A DNA stretch of 64,000 nucleotides from Drosophila miranda (GCF_003369915.1 NC_046676.1:14614001-14678000), one strand, 5' to 3'. Positions 1 to 13,499 are shown, numbered from the stretch's first letter. The notes: generated from the letters alone by a model not told the origin. Made by a program: numbers and translations.

Positions 1-67
1 TGTTTGGGATTGGGGATGGGGATGGGGTTTCCAATCACAACGACGCAGTGCAGGCGACGCAGACGAA

Positions 68-73
68 TTTATT
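68..73 (-). terminator. poly(A) signal of the WD40 gene
   Basis: TTTATT on the plus strand reads AATAAA on the minus strand, about 170 bases beyond the WD40 stop codon. It is the nearest canonical signal I noticed. Confidence 0.5.
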
Positions 74-240
74 ATAGAGAAGACCACAGCATTGCATTGC
101 AGGGCATGAACCTTTAAGAGTATTTTGTAATGATTGAGTGTAGAATAACATTAAAGAAAACCAAAACGAACAGCATCGACAACAGCAGGGTATGGTTGGT
201 GTACAGTTGTGTAGTGGATTGAATTATTGGCTATTTAGCT

Positions 241-1257
241 CTAATCGTAGTCTTCTTCTTCACTTTGTCCATCTACTTCGTCCAGTAAGTCGTCTCTTGT
301 GTCAGAACTGTACGAAGCAATGGAGTCCTCATCACTATTCCGGTTCCCAGATGACTGCGACCAGAGTGTGATCTGGCCATCGGTCGACGAGCTGACATAC
401 ATCTCGCCGTCGGGACTGTACTTGATGCCGCTAATGTTGTGCCCCATTTGCAATTGGGCCCTAAATCGATCTTCTTCCTCGCCTGTGTCGTAATTAAACT
501 TTAGAATCTTTCCTTCCAAGCTGGCACACACAAAGCTCTTCTTCTGTGGATGCAGCGATGCGCCCATCACCTTGAACGGCATCTTATGATGCCCGTGTAT
601 GTTGAAGGTATCCGCGTCGAAAAAGACAACGCTTTTGCCATAGCCGATGGTCACCGTCTTCCCATCGGCACACAGCTCCATACTCTTGGCGTGATGGGGC
701 AGCGAGATCTTGTGGCTTCTCAGGCCACTCAAAATGTCCCACAGCTGGATGTTGCGGTCGTAGGACGAGGCGAGAAACGAGCGATCGTCGCGGCAGAAGA
801 TCACGTTGCGCACACCTTTTAATTTCTTTTGGTAAACGCACAGGACCTCCTTGCTTTGATTCACGTCATACAAACAGATCTTGCTCGCGCGCTCCTGGCT
901 GCTGGTAAGCATGCGCTCCGACCCAGTGTCCAGCGCCAAACTTGACACCATCTGGGTATGCCGGAACTTCGTCAGTTCAAGGCCACTGGAGACACTCCAA
1001 ATGCGGGCGGTGCAATCATCACTGCCAGTCGCCACAATCGTGGCATTCTCACTCACGGACACTCCACGCACTGCACTCTGGTGGCCCAAGAGGGTTCTGA
1101 ATTTTTCTCCAGTGTCACCGCGACGTACAATCCCCCGGCCATCCCGTCCGACGGAGGCCAAGTAGAAGCCGCTATCGCAAACCTTGCTGAAGCTCAGATC
1201 CAGCACAGAGTCCATGTGGCCCACGAGTGGGATTCCACACGGAAAATTCAAGTCCAT
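241..1257 (-). CDS. STRAP/unrip-like WD40-repeat protein, intronless
   Basis: A 338-residue protein in one uninterrupted frame on the minus strand (start 1257, stop at 241). It has about six or seven WD40 repeats, seen as GH...V...SxDxTxRIW-type blades (for example GHQSAVRGVSVSENA and DDCTARIWSV) over residues 12-300, then an acidic, serine-rich tail (about 305-338) ending EEEDYD. The RRGDTGEKFRTLLGH segment near residue 45 corresponds to the RQGDTGDW...GH stretch of STRAP/unrip. STRAP works with the SMN complex and TGF-beta receptors in animals, and the standard fly member is wmd. This copy is clearly diverged and lacks introns, so I infer a retro-derived or fast-evolving paralogue, perhaps germline-biased, rather than wmd itself. 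The role is inferred from the family only. The frame is complete and the length fits STRAP (about 330-350 residues). Confidence 0.8.
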   Translation of the reverse strand: MDLNFPCGIPLVGHMDSVLDLSFSKVCDSGFYLASVGRDGRGIVRRGDTGEKFRTLLGHQSAVRGVSVSENATIVATGSDDCTARIWSVSSGLELTKFRHTQMVSSLALDTGSERMLTSSQERASKICLYDVNQSKEVLCVYQKKLKGVRNVIFCRDDRSFLASSYDRNIQLWDILSGLRSHKISLPHHAKSMELCADGKTVTIGYGKSVVFFDADTFNIHGHHKMPFKVMGASLHPQKKSFVCASLEGKILKFNYDTGEEEDRFRAQLQMGHNISGIKYSPDGEMYVSSSTDGQITLWSQSSGNRNSDEDSIASYSSDTRDDLLDEVDGQSEEEDYD

Positions 1258-4200
1258 TATGTTTGACTTTGCTTGGATTTCGTTTCGATTTAAAGCAAAA
1301 ATTTAAAAGTATAACAAAAATTACTGAGAACTATTGTAGACCTTCTTTACAGAGGGATAAAAGGGTAATGCCAATTTGAGGGTAATGCCAATACAAAAGA
1401 AAAACTACAGGCTACTATGTTTCGATGTACCTCAAAGAATCCTATATATATGCCTATTAGTCATCCTCCAAAAAAAAGGGACTCGACTCGACTCACTTAA
1501 AGCCGCGCATCTAGATTCGTCTCCCAATAAAGCAGCAGAGTGCCCTTCCTTCCATTTGATTTTCCCACTTTTAATTTAATAGAAAGCACACAAGTCCGGG
1601 GATAAGGCAGAGCCCTCGGTATCTCCGTGTGCCAGAGTCTGGGTATCAGTCATCACTTGTTAATCTCTCTTAAACGTTTCAGCGGATATTATATGGCTCA
1701 CGCCCTCACAGACTCATTTTTTTGGCAAACAGCGGAAGCGGAAGATGAAACAGGATGGCGGAATGAAGGCAAACTACTGGCAACTTTGTCGGCAAGGAGC
1801 GTCAGGATTTTGGCAAGGTGGAGGGAAGAGGATGCCGCACAAAGGCCTTGACAGCGGCTGAGATAGGGGGGAGGGGGCGTAATGTATATTAAATGCACTC
1901 GAGAAGATTCAATTCATATTTCAGAACGTTTTGCTTTCATTAGGCGCCGAACAAAGGAGATTTCCAGTGCTGACTTGCCCTCCGGTGGCTCCGGTGGCTC
2001 TGGTGGCATGCGCGTGCTCTGCTCTCGAGTACCGGCACCGGTGAGGCTCGGGATAAATTTATACTCTCAGTGTGGGTTCCTCGGTGCGGGTGTGTGTCGA
2101 AGGATGACACCTGTGCATACAAAAACAGGCACAAGGACAGGCAGACAATGCTTCAGATATGCTCTGCCCCGCCCCTGCCACAGCTCAGCTCAGCTCTCAA
2201 CACCTTTTGGCAATCTTTGACTTTGTACCTGAACCAATTGTGATGCAGGCGGCACAGGACAAGGAGCTGTGGCAGTGGCAGTGGTAGTGGCAGGAGTAAC
2301 CGCAAGACTAACAAAAACACGCCCGCAATTGACTCGATTTCACTTTCATGCGCACACAAAGTCCTCAGAGTCCTTCCTAATCATCACAAGGAGCTGCTGG
2401 ATGGGGGCGCAACGAAAACTGCCACTGGAGCTGGGGAAATTAAACGGATTTCCTCGAGAGCTTGACTTGACAATGTGCATATATGCTGATGTACTCGAAG
2501 CTGGTTCAGGGCAAGAGCTAATTAGATTGCTTTCGAGCAGGATCCACAGAAGGAGTTCGCGAAAGTTACAAAAAGGTTAACGAATTATGAAAATCAAAAA
2601 GGAACAGTGCCCCATATCCAGCGGGGGATTATTCCTCCATTTTAAGATACGATATCAAACCTTTTTCCACGATTGTTTATTTCTACGTTGTGCATCATTT
2701 GATTTCGTTCTCAATACTTGGACTGTTTGTTCCCATAACCTACTGTCCCGCATTGGAGGCTGGCCCACAAACAGACAATTCATTGAGCGTTTTCCGCTTT
2801 CCATTTCCCTCTTCGAATTTCAATTTTCATTTTCTTTTTGGTTTTGAAAATGCATTAATAATAATTAGTACAAACATGGAAGAGCTTCAAAGGCAGCAGA
2901 GCTAGCGAGGAAATGCAACTCATCTCAGTAATGATGACTTTGAGATGGAAAGCGACAGCATTAGGGCGTGGTCAAAGAGGGTCTTGGACCAGCAGAAAGT
3001 CTCGATTCATTTGTCAGCAGAAGCAGAAACGGAAGCAGAGGCATCATCAAAAATGTTCCCAATGTCAGCGAAAATTTGGAAATGAATTTCGTTTTAGCGA
3101 TTTTTGGCCATCAAAATATTTACTGGGCTCATAAAATAGTACACTTTATGGACAAGAACGACGGGAATTCTTTGTATGTAATTGCATATAATTTTTATAG
3201 AACATCAGGAGTAGCAAAGGTAGGGAGTGGGAACAGCAAGGGGTAAGGATATGGGATAGGAAAGGAAAGGAGCAGCCACGGCCACTCCCATTGATAATGC
3301 GAAAGCATCAGACATCAATCTGTCCCAGAGTGCCAGAGTGTCCCGTCCCAGAGATTTTCATTTTCGTATTTCGTTTCCGTTCCTCCGCCAAGACAGAAGT
3401 GTCAAGACAAATCAATAAACTTCTAATTTTATTACGGTGCCGTCTTTAGGAACAGAACGTTACAGATACAGATACATATACAGATACCGATCTGTCAATT
3501 TCCATTGTCAATTTGACAATTGATATCTCACACATCATTTGGTTCGAGTGCGTACAATGAGATTGTTTATGCCATTTTTGGGTAAGCGACTGGCGAATTC
3601 CTTCCCTCGTAGGTAGTCCCTGCACTGCAGAGCCCAAGGATCCTCGCAGGGGCTTGGGTTCTGGGCCAGGCATCGGCTTTCTTTCTTTCATACCTTTCGC
3701 TACTGCCCTGCCGAGCCGCCTTTCCCCGATCTCTAGGGGTTGTCTCAACTTGCGGTTTTCCTTGAGAAATTGCCATGATTTTTCCGCATTTTCTGCTGGC
3801 ATTTTGTCCACTTAACGCTGCTCGCCTCTCTCTCTGCCTTTAGTTCTGTGTCTGGTCAGAGTTCAAATATGGGTCCATTGACTAATGACATTTGTCCGCA
3901 AATGCTTGCATAATCCTCTTAGATCTGATCTGTTGTTGTGGGTCAATGTGCTGGTCGATTGTGCGGTCGAGCCAGGAGAAAGCAGGCGGAGGAGAAGGTG
4001 AAAAGGTCCTTCGTTAATTGTGAGGCTTATAGCCCTATTTGCCTATGAAATCTGGCAATCGTTTTTTCGATTTAATAGATTTCTATCCCAATACTTATTA
4101 ATATTTTTGTCTTATTGCAACTGCATATACTCATCATCTGTTATATTTTTCTTATAAAGGTGCCTTCTACCTCCTAAAACTCTTTTGCAGGAAAAAACGA

Positions 4201-7200
4201 TGCGATGCCTCTCATGAACCCAACTTTCCCATAACTTTGCCACTTTCCCATAAATCCCCTTGTAAGACTCTTGTAAACCCAAACGAAATTATGCAAAAAG
4301 CAACGCTCTACATCATGTTAAGGACTCGAGTGATCAATCCCAAATAATTCTGACACTTCTGCAGGGCGCTGCAGATACTTTACAAAGAGAAAGCGAGAGC
4401 TTGTACCAGTTTTGGCATTCGCCATGGCTGTCGCATCTGATGCTACTTTCGCCGATCGCCGGGAGAGGCGCAGATCAATCAAATTTGGTCACGCTGTCGG
4501 GAATTATGTCACTCGGTTACTCAAATTGCAAAAGGCTGAACACCAGGATGATGAACTGGCTCTGGCAGCTTGACGGTTACTCTGATTTGCATATGAGGAG
4601 CAGAGGCAGTAGCAGCAGCAGCAAAGAGTTTTCCTCGGCAGCTGCGGCCGAGTTTTCCCATTAACCCCCAAAGTGGTTGCCTCAAAAAACTTTCATTGAC
4701 AAAGGTCCAAAGTTTTTCTGGGTATTTTTTCTAGAGTTTTTCCTCTTTTTTTTTGTCTGTGCTGTCAGCGCATCAATCATGAATTTTATGTTTGTGTCTT
4801 TTAGGCAGGCGATTTCCTAAAATATCTTTTGTAATTCTGTTTTGCAATTAGGTAAAGCGGTTTAATTGGAATTTGTGTAATATGATACTTTTCTTTTGGT
4901 GGAAGGATAAACCCTTTTTAGACATATGGTAATCCTGGAAAGAGCAGAGAGAGAGAGGGACAGATCCGAGGGACTGAGCATAGAGATTTTTCATGTTGCG
5001 CCTGCGCAGATGCAAGCCCCGCTCCTGCCCCATAAATTGAGACGTATATGAGGGGAAATCTTGCCAAATTTTTAGCCACCACCCCTCCCATCCATATATC
5101 AATCAATTGTCAGGGTCCATAAACGATTTTATAATGGGATTCGGTGGCCAGCTGCTCGAAGTGATATAAAATCATCGGATACTCTCACGATGGGCACGGC
5201 ATACCGAAATCGCACTTTATGGCCATACAAAATTGCTTCATTCGAGTCACAGCCACAAGCCGAATGTCGAATTAAATCCAAGACTCATGTAAGTCCAAGA
5301 ATTATGGGAGATGTCTTGTCTGCTGACTGTTGTCTGGCAGGGCTCTGGCTCTGGCTGCCACTTCCTGTTTGTGCGTCTATCGTTGCTCCACTAATTGCTG
5401 GAAGGATATGACAATGCTAAAACAGGAAGCGGAAGCAAAAGTAAAACGGGAGCGACAGCGAAACAGAGGGAATGGGAACATCTTCTAACTAAGCGTTTAG
5501 CCAGGGGGCACTACACCAAAAACAAAGAACCAAACAAGCAACAACAAAACCAAAAAACACACGCAATCTCACTAAGCAAATTTAAATGACGCTTCGCTCC
5601 GGGTGCATTCATTAAGGGTCTGCTCTGCTCGATAATTAACGCCCTTATGTCCAGGGAACAACATCAGAGCAGGAGCATTGCATGGCATGGAATGGAATGG
5701 AATGCCAGCGAGAATGTATGTAAGAGAAATGAGCCAAGGAATTCCCCAGTCAGCAATGAGAAAAGTCGCGACTAAGGGACGGCTCTGTCCCTAGCCCTGT
5801 GTCCGGTACTCGTTGTCCTCTGTCCTCTATCCTCTTTCCATTGTATTGTCCTGTGTCCGTGGGCCATTGTGACTAATTGATTTGCTCAACTGAATGTGCC
5901 ATCCGCTGCTACCCTCGGCTTGTCTGCTTAATTTGCAGTTTCAATAGCTGGCCAAAAGTATCTGAATTTGCGGCGTCTAGTTAATAGGATTCTAATGCCA
6001 TTTCGAGGGGATTTTCGGCAAAGACAAATGTCAATTTGTTATGGGAAGCGCTGCTTGTAAGGCGATTCATTAGAGTGCACAATACGAATATATAAAATAT
6101 TGAATGTAAATTCAAAAAGGTATCAATGCTGCAAACAATACCATACAAAGCCCAAGACAACAACCTTCGTTAAAGCATATCCTAAAATTTTCTTTGATAT
6201 TCATTTGATTTTGTACATTGAACCACTTCGAATTTCATTAAATTTTTGCTGACGAAACTTTCAATTTGCTTTAGTATTTGAGTGAAGAAAATCTCTATCT
6301 CATGACAAGACAAATCCTTTTTAGTTTAGAAAAGGAATATCTCGATATTTCTCTGCTGACAGCAGAATCAGAATCAGGTTTCAATTTGCTTTGGTCGAGA
6401 ACATTTCCTTAAAATTGTGGCATCAAATAAATTTGAATTTCATTTATTTTTAGATCAAGAAAATCACAGGGAAGCCACAAAATTAATTTTCATTTTAGGT
6501 AAAGAAAATCTCCGAGTTTCCTGCTCGACAAACAGCATCTAAGCGGATAAGGGAACAGATTTGTAATAAAATTTTGCCTGGTCAAAGCCTCGATAGAAGT
6601 TCCAAGCTGATTTCTACCTGATGCTGGGCAGATTTTTCCCTCTTGCAAGGACAACCCCTTCAGGCTGACCATCGAACGTGGAGTTTTCTCTCTGGTTTCC
6701 CATAAATATCCACAGCGAAAGTTATGAAAACAAAAGGGCCTGCAATCGGGAAAAGTTCTCAATGCCAGATCGCGCAAGGGAGCTCTTTTTTCCCCGATTC
6801 TCTGACGTGAGGTGCCCGAACCCTTTTGTTTTTCCCACATGACACATAAATAACAGCCACTGGTCAGCCCGCTTCTGTTGCAGCCTCGGCTTCCACCTCT
6901 GAGCTTCAACTTCAGCTTCAGCTGTTCTGTTAATTGAATCATTTGGGATGAGCAGAACGGACTGGAGGTTGAGACAATGGCACCATAATCATTATGAGTG
7001 ATTGCAGAGGCACACAAAGACAAAAGGGGCCAAGGAAGCCTTTTAAATCAATTTGAATAAGTCACACAACACAGCTGGCCAGCAGACACAGCTCATGTAA
7101 CTCCATAGTTGATGGACTCACTTTCTCTCTCCGACGACGGCGACTCATCCTCATCCCCTTGTAATCCCCGACAGTTGGATGTGCAGCCGTGGCAAGGGTT

Positions 7201-10200
7201 TGTCTAAAACGGGAACCACTTGAGAAGCGGGTTCCTTACGAGAGGATGTGACTCGAGGATTTTCCAAACCGATACACACTCGAGTGCCCCCCGCCCTAGC
7301 ACGGGTCAATAACTTTCCTCATCCGAGTGTCATTTCAATGATATTATTTCTGCGAGTGCATAAGGTCGTTGAAGAAATAACGTTTTTGCTGGAAATTAGG
7401 TGTATTTTGTTGTTGCAGCAGCAATCCCACCTGGAAGCTAGATGTATCCTCCTAGTTTTGTGTTTTTAATGACTACCAATGAGGCTGCTCATCTCTTAGC
7501 GCATGATTCCCACTCCAGACAACTTTCCTCACCTTCAGAATGACGATGAGCCTCAGCAGAAACTTACTTAATATTGTATCCCAAGGGACCGACCAGCTGC
7601 TGTCGAAGCTCGGTTCGTTCCTGCTCGACTTAGTTTCAGTTACAGTTTCAGCTGAGAGTCGTCTCACAGTATTGCAGTCCCAGGACGGCAGTCGTGTCGG
7701 CTTACTCGGCTGCGGCGGGATATCATGTCAACGCTTTGACTGGCAGTTAACTTGCCCTTGTCGCCTTGTTTTATCCCGTCTGCAACATTTAAAAGGCTTA
7801 AAACTTTAATTAAAAGAAGTGAGAGACCTCGGGACTGCGACTGAGACTTGGCACAGCTGTGCCTGCTCCTGTTCCTGCTCCTGCTGTTATGCATTTGATC
7901 TATGCGCTGACAGGATGGGACACGGGACGAGGTTCCCACTGTTTCAGCGGAGTGCATTCCGTAATCGGATACTTTTATTGCTGAAAGGATAAACCACAAA
8001 ATGCTTTGTATGCCCATCACATAATACATTCTACAAAAGAGTCTTTTCCTGCTCTCTCTCTCGCTCTCTCTTTCTGAGCACATTGCATAAGCAGCTTAAA
8101 GTCGCTCTGCCAGCAGCGGAAACTTTACGACAGTTGTAACGATTCCTTCTTGATTTTTTCGTATTTTCCGGGAATCTCTCCTTTTGTTTCAGGAAGTGTC
8201 GTCAATGCCTGGCGCTGATCTGAAATAAAAATATTCCGCGTTGGCAATAAAATTGATGGATTCGTTGCGCGCAGCGCTCAATAAAAATGTTGCCAAAAAG
8301 ATGGAACCCAATATAAAGGGAAATCGGAACTGCAGCGGGAACAGAGGATGGGCTGCGGCACACAAAGTGAGCATCGGAGTCAGAGGTTCGTCCCAGACAG
8401 GAAGTGTTTAACACACGTTTAGTTGCTCCTTTTGGGACCGGACTCGGACCCGCCGGGAGCTAAGCACATTAAAGCGTTAACTGAGCATTATTCAAATCCC
8501 GGCCACAGCAAGCCCATTAGCCGGGATTAGGCATGGGCAATAACACGCAACGGAACTCTGGAGACAGAGCCATTACATATGCAAAGCACGGAGCCAGGGA
8601 TCTCCATCTCATGCGATCCTTGTGTCGGGGTTGGTGATGCCACAGAAGGGTTAACATCTACACTCCTGTGTCCTGGGTCCTGCATTTTGCGAATTCCCAT
8701 TGTCTTCTGTCTGCTGCAGTTCAGCGCATCTTAAGTAGGGTTCGATGAGGCCCTGTCCTGTGCTGAAGGGTGGGCCTTGGAGTTGTAATAAAATGTTTAA
8801 AAATTTCTGCAAAATGATTTTGCATGTGCCAAATGCAGTGCTGAAAAGTTTTCAGTTGATTTATTGCTCAATGGGAACTGGTGAAAATCCGTTTATTACT
8901 TGATGGCTTGATCAAATGATCGAAGGTCTTAGGGAATCTGTGGAGGGAGTGAGAGACTTTTCTTTGCATAAAAAACTAGATGCATAAATCATATGATTTA
9001 TGTTTGTTTCAGATACTTGGAAAAAGTAAATAAATTTACTTGTGATAAGAACTAGTATTAGAACGAAACATATCTTAGTATTTGTATTTATTATTACTTT
9101 CCCTAAAGCACAATGTATCTCTCTCTCTTTGTTTCTTTTTTTTTTTGCTAGGTATATAAATTATCAACTTTTTCCCAAACAAAATTGCTGAACCCATTAA
9201 TCTATGTTGAATGTAATTTGAATAGCAAAACCCCTTTCGGGTGTAATGAAAAATGACTCCCGATTGAAAAATGACTCCTCCTGTCCTGGCGATCGTCAGA
9301 ATCATATGCAAATTTTCCGAAAGACAGAAGGGAATACGAGGAATGGAATCTGTTCTCTCGATATTCGCGCATTAATTACAAACGCAATATTTACAAAACA
9401 AATGTGTCGCTTTATGCGGAAAGTATAGGGAGGACGAAGGACCTACATATACGATAGGAGTATGAGTCTGGATGGATAGGATGGTCTGGGGAGTGAGCAG
9501 CTGCCCCTTGTCAACCCCTTTCGCAGGGCCCGAGGGGAAGTGAGTGACAAAATTACAAAGATTACAACTTAATTTCGACTTTCAGCCCTCGTCTGAGTGG
9601 TGGACTCGCATTTACATACATAAATCTAAGTTCTTGGCTGCCTGGGTCGGGGTCCTGCAAAAGACACTCGAAATTGTTGAAAATATTTTGTCGTGCCCTG
9701 CATTGTCTTGGCCCCGCCAGTGTCAACCCCTTCTCTTAGAAGGACCAGGCCCAGACCCAGGTACATGCTTCAGCATTTGCATTTCTTTGACAGCTCTCTA
9801 GGAGCGTCGCATTGTCCTTTCACACCTCGAGAGGACTTTCCATTTGGAATTGGAAGATATAATGCTTACTGTGCATATCTCTCTTCGTCTCTCCTCTGTC
9901 CATCGCTCACACTCGAGTGCATCCGTAAATATTTTGATTGCATTCGGTGGGATTTTTGTCATCGTAAAGAAAGTTGGTCTACCTTTTTGTCTTCGAAAGA
10001 GATATGACACTAAATTTTAGATGCAAAGGAAGGCGCCTTCCAAGCTGGAGACCCCCTTCAACTTCATTTAGAAACTTCAGGCAAAATTAAGACTAGACTT
10101 ACTTCCTTTCTCGAGCAAAGTGGCCTAAGAGTTCCTTTTAAATGTAAGGGAAAACTCCTTCCCAAGTGGACCTCAATTTAACCTGCAGTTCCCCCATGGA

Positions 10201-10256
10201 CTCTGCTACCAATTAGCAGTTACCTGGCCCTCATCCAGGCATCAGAACGCACTCAC
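1258..10256. other. Long non-coding stretch, no convincing gene
   Basis: The frames here are short and show no family signature, no consistent splice chain and no repeated domain pattern. The sequence looks like ordinary Drosophila intergenic or intronic DNA: AT-rich, with scattered CT/GA runs, T-runs (for example near 9129-9145) and pieces such as 5689-5705 (GGAAT repeats). It could be intronic to a gene whose exons lie outside the window. No tRNA or hairpin RNA was recognised by eye. Confidence 0.5.
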
Positions 10257-10365
10257 CTGTGGCCGGCTCGTAACAATGCCAGCGCTGCGGGGCCAAAATC
10301 AAAATTGCACCCAGGCCGGAGACGGCGGACACTTCCTCTTCTGGAGGTGCGCTCCCCTCCTTGAT
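10257..10365 (-). other. Possible isolated coding exon (weak)
   Basis: On the minus strand a 36-codon open stretch ends exactly at a consensus donor: exon end ...CCACAG, then GTGAGT (complement of 10251-10256). The frame contains a hydrophobic run (GAILILA) followed by PQRWHCYEPAT. It is closed upstream by a TGA at 10366-10368, so an acceptor or an alternative start would be needed, and neither is clear. I recognise no family. It could be an exon of a gene extending leftward, or chance. Confidence 0.2.
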
Positions 10366-10376
10366 TCACACGTTAC

Positions 10377-12898
10377 TCAGTGAGCATAAAGCGGCGCAAA
10401 TTTAGGCCAGCAACAGGGGAAAGACGGTAGCAACAAAAACAAACACTTGACCAGGCCAAGTCGTCCAAGCGTTGGATTTGTAACGTATTTCTCCGTTTAG
10501 AGGGTGAGAGGGTGACAGGAACTACCGCCAGCAGTTCTCCCTGTGATGGAGATGGAGACGGAGATGGAGGAGACACTTCTGTAATTGTTTCGACTGTTAA
10601 AATTTACGCTGTCTCTTCTCCTTGTCCCTCTTCGTTGCGGGTCTCTTGCTTAAAGATTGTCGGGTGACGATAAAATTCATTTTCCCAGACAATTAAAAGA
10701 AGAAAAAAAAGAAGAAGGCAAACGCTGCTAAAGTCATTTGAGAGGCAATACAATGATGTTGCTGATCGCATCAAAAGATATATTTTCTTTTTGATAAACG
10801 TAATATGAGACAGTGGGTTAGGAGAGCTCTTTAGATATGTACTATGGGTGGACAGGCAGCAGTAAATGCGGTTACTTTGGGATGGTTTTAAGAATTATGG
10901 GACTAATAGGTGGTAAAGAACGTCCATTAATTTCGTTAGTAAAGATATAGAAGATCAAAGATGTTGGATTCTGAAGTTATTTTGAGGCAAAATACAATAA
11001 CAAATGATAGTAAGAAACGTCGAGATGAATGGATAAAGAATCTTAATTCTATAATGCCTTCTTAAACACATAAGATCTTCCAATCCAATTCGAATGGCCC
11101 CCTCTTATGTGAGGAATAATACCATCCATATACCATACCATACACTAAATATTTACCATTATTAATCGGTTTGCGGATAGAAACAGTTAAAGACAGACCA
11201 CGTTAGACTATAACTTGAATATTCCATCCCTCTGGCTTTCCAAACATCTCCATTTAGGTGCATCTACGAGTATTTGTCTTTTGTGGAAGTCTATTTCAAT
11301 CATCGTGACATCGTGTATATTTCCTTTGATCTTTACCGTATTTCTGTGGCTTTTCCTCCCAGAGATATTATTATATAGCTATTTTAAATTCCATATTTCC
11401 ATTTCCAAAAGCATTTCAACTAAATATATTTTTATAGTTTGCACACATTTCTGGATGCATTTGGGTTCCTGCCCTCATGTGATGACAGCCCCGAAAATAA
11501 TATTATCGGAGAGGCAGCCATTTTCCCCCGAATCGAAATACCAGAATTCCTGAGTATTCAAATTACATTCCAAAATTGATTAATGGGTAAAAATTTGCAT
11601 GCCAGGGATGCGAGGAGGCCATATGGGATGTGATGTGAGGCTTAATTAAGCCAGAGCATGGGATGGTCTGGGCAGGGATCGGATCGGATAGGGATGGGTT
11701 GGGCACGCGATGCAGGACATCTGGTCGCAGGACACCCCCGCTTCGGGAGCACCCGCAACCAGGATCAGTATGCTAATTTGTAATGTTTTTCGGGCCTGTC
11801 CACGCGACACAAGGACACACCGCACACGCGATAAAGTCCGCGGCTAGTTCGGCCAGATCCTATCGCGAACTGCACGCCGATCGCATTGACTAAAATTAGA
11901 GCAGAACTTCGGGCAGGGATGCGATGGAAGGGGAAGGGTAGGGGATGGTTGCATTTCGCGCAGCTGTAGCTGTAAATTAAAATGCATTTTACGCAACTGT
12001 TCCGTTGATCCTCGATGCTCGGATCCTGCAGCTGTTGCCGCTCGTGCTACCCCCTCTAATGGCACGCACTCAACACTTGAAAAGGGACTCCCCCACAGAG
12101 GAAAACGGAACTGTTTTTCGTGGAAATTTACGCATTTTCATGCTCGACTACCGTTGAACAGAGAGCCCGAGGCCGAAAATAGATTAGCTGCACTCTAAGG
12201 ATATTGAACTCTGGGCCCAGGAAACCTAGGAAAAAAGGGACAAAACAGGACAACTTCACTGTGGGTCACTTAGTAGAGGACTTTCCTGTCCATTGATGAA
12301 AGGCGCGTGCCATGATCGACTGGAGGCGAAGGATGGGCAATTAACTTCCCAAACAGATTGATGAAAGGAAATATTTAATCATTTTTGGAAAATTAATGAT
12401 TTGGAATATGATTTAGAATCAATTATAACTCCTTGACTACTGATCTGCGAATTGGAAGTACAATTTAATTGGAATTAGATCACGGAGATCACTTCAGAAA
12501 CTTAATCATGATATTCATGATTTTTAAATTATTTATAAGGACTTAGATCTAAAAACAACCTTAGGTTACATTAAAAAAACAGTTTTTGATCAATTAGGTC
12601 TCGTTATAAGAAAAAAATTATACATACAAAATATATTTTCTCTATTGTTGAAAATATGTGATAATTTTTCCACATATTTTATCCACATACATATATAACA
12701 ACAGCATTGCATAGGATAAGACAAATCTTAGATATCTTCCTTGTGCCCGTAGTTTTATATCATTACTTTTCCCTATTCTTTTTGGGCGCCTAATTCAAAT
12801 ATTCAAATAAATACACTTTACAGCACTGCTTGCTATGCAGGGCTGCCAGACGGTCAAAAAAAGAACAAGTCAAGAAGAATTTATTTGCTTGACCCTTT
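10377..12898. other. Non-coding interval
   Basis: No gene-like frame or splice chain was found. The segment 11,800-12,070 is GC-richer and the rest AT-rich. It grades into the repeat-bearing region near 12.84 kb. Confidence 0.45.
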
Positions 12899-13181
12899 TA
12901 GCTAAAACCTTATTTCAGACACAATCCTATAAACAAAAGAGTATTTAAAACAATCCAATCAGTAGAAAATTGATTCAATAACCGGATAAAATTATGTGGG
13001 CAGGGTTGAGGATCTTAGCTAGCTAGTAATGTTTAACCGAATATAAAAATCGAGGAATATGAATACGAATTCAAATAGTTCGGCAGTATATCTTTGGTAT
13101 ATTTTCAAACTGTGGCGTAGTTTTCGGTATATTTCTGAGAGTCTGACCGTACATCTTGTCGATAAACCCGCGGTCACACTG
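12899..13181 (+). promoter_or_regulatory. Promoter-like repeat module, copy 1
   Basis: This is a diverged copy of a ~270-bp module. It contains an R1-like core (AAAATTGATTCA, ATAAAATTATGTGGGCA), then AATCGAGGAATATG, then spaced GGTATATTT words, then TGTCGATAAA (DRE-like), then CGGTCACACTG at 13171-13181. The last is an exact match to Drosophila core promoter motif 1 (YGGTCACACTR, the M1BP site). The same order recurs upstream of dgt5 and Uba1. A transcription start just downstream is likely, probably for the interrupted frame at 13368 or an unseen transcript. Confidence 0.6.
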
Positions 13182-13367
13182 ATATGCACATCCACGCAAC
13201 GTAAAATTTAAATTTTCGTTTGAAAATAAACACGTTGATCGAACGTTGCTTGCCCTTGTCGTTCTCCAGGTCTTTAGCGATTGCTGGATGTAGTCTACTT
13301 CTCAACTCCGTTCTTTGGAAGAAGAACAAAGTTATAAAATTGTAAGGAGCCTTGAGAGCAGACGACA

Positions 13368-13499
13368 ATGTGGCCGAGACTGGTGCTGGGAGTGACTGCT
13401 GGGATAATTGTGGGATGAGTGGCGAAGGCCGACGCCATCGAAGCTTGAAAAACCGTTGAAAATCCGTATGTAACAAGAGAAGAATTGCAGGGAAAGTAA
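13368..13499 (+). pseudogene. Interrupted small ORF behind a motif-1 promoter
   Basis: An ATG about 190 bases downstream of the motif-1 element opens a 44-codon frame beginning MWPRLVLGVTAGIIVG, a hydrophobic segment typical of short single-pass membrane proteins. The same frame then meets TGA after residue 16, runs VAKADAIEA, meets a second TGA, runs KTVENPYVTREELQGK and ends at TAA. The promoter, the clean hydrophobic start and the charged tail suggest a former mini-protein gene (mitochondrial micro-proteins look like this) broken by two nonsense changes. No family could be assigned. It could equally be the 5' part of a non-coding transcript. Confidence 0.25.
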
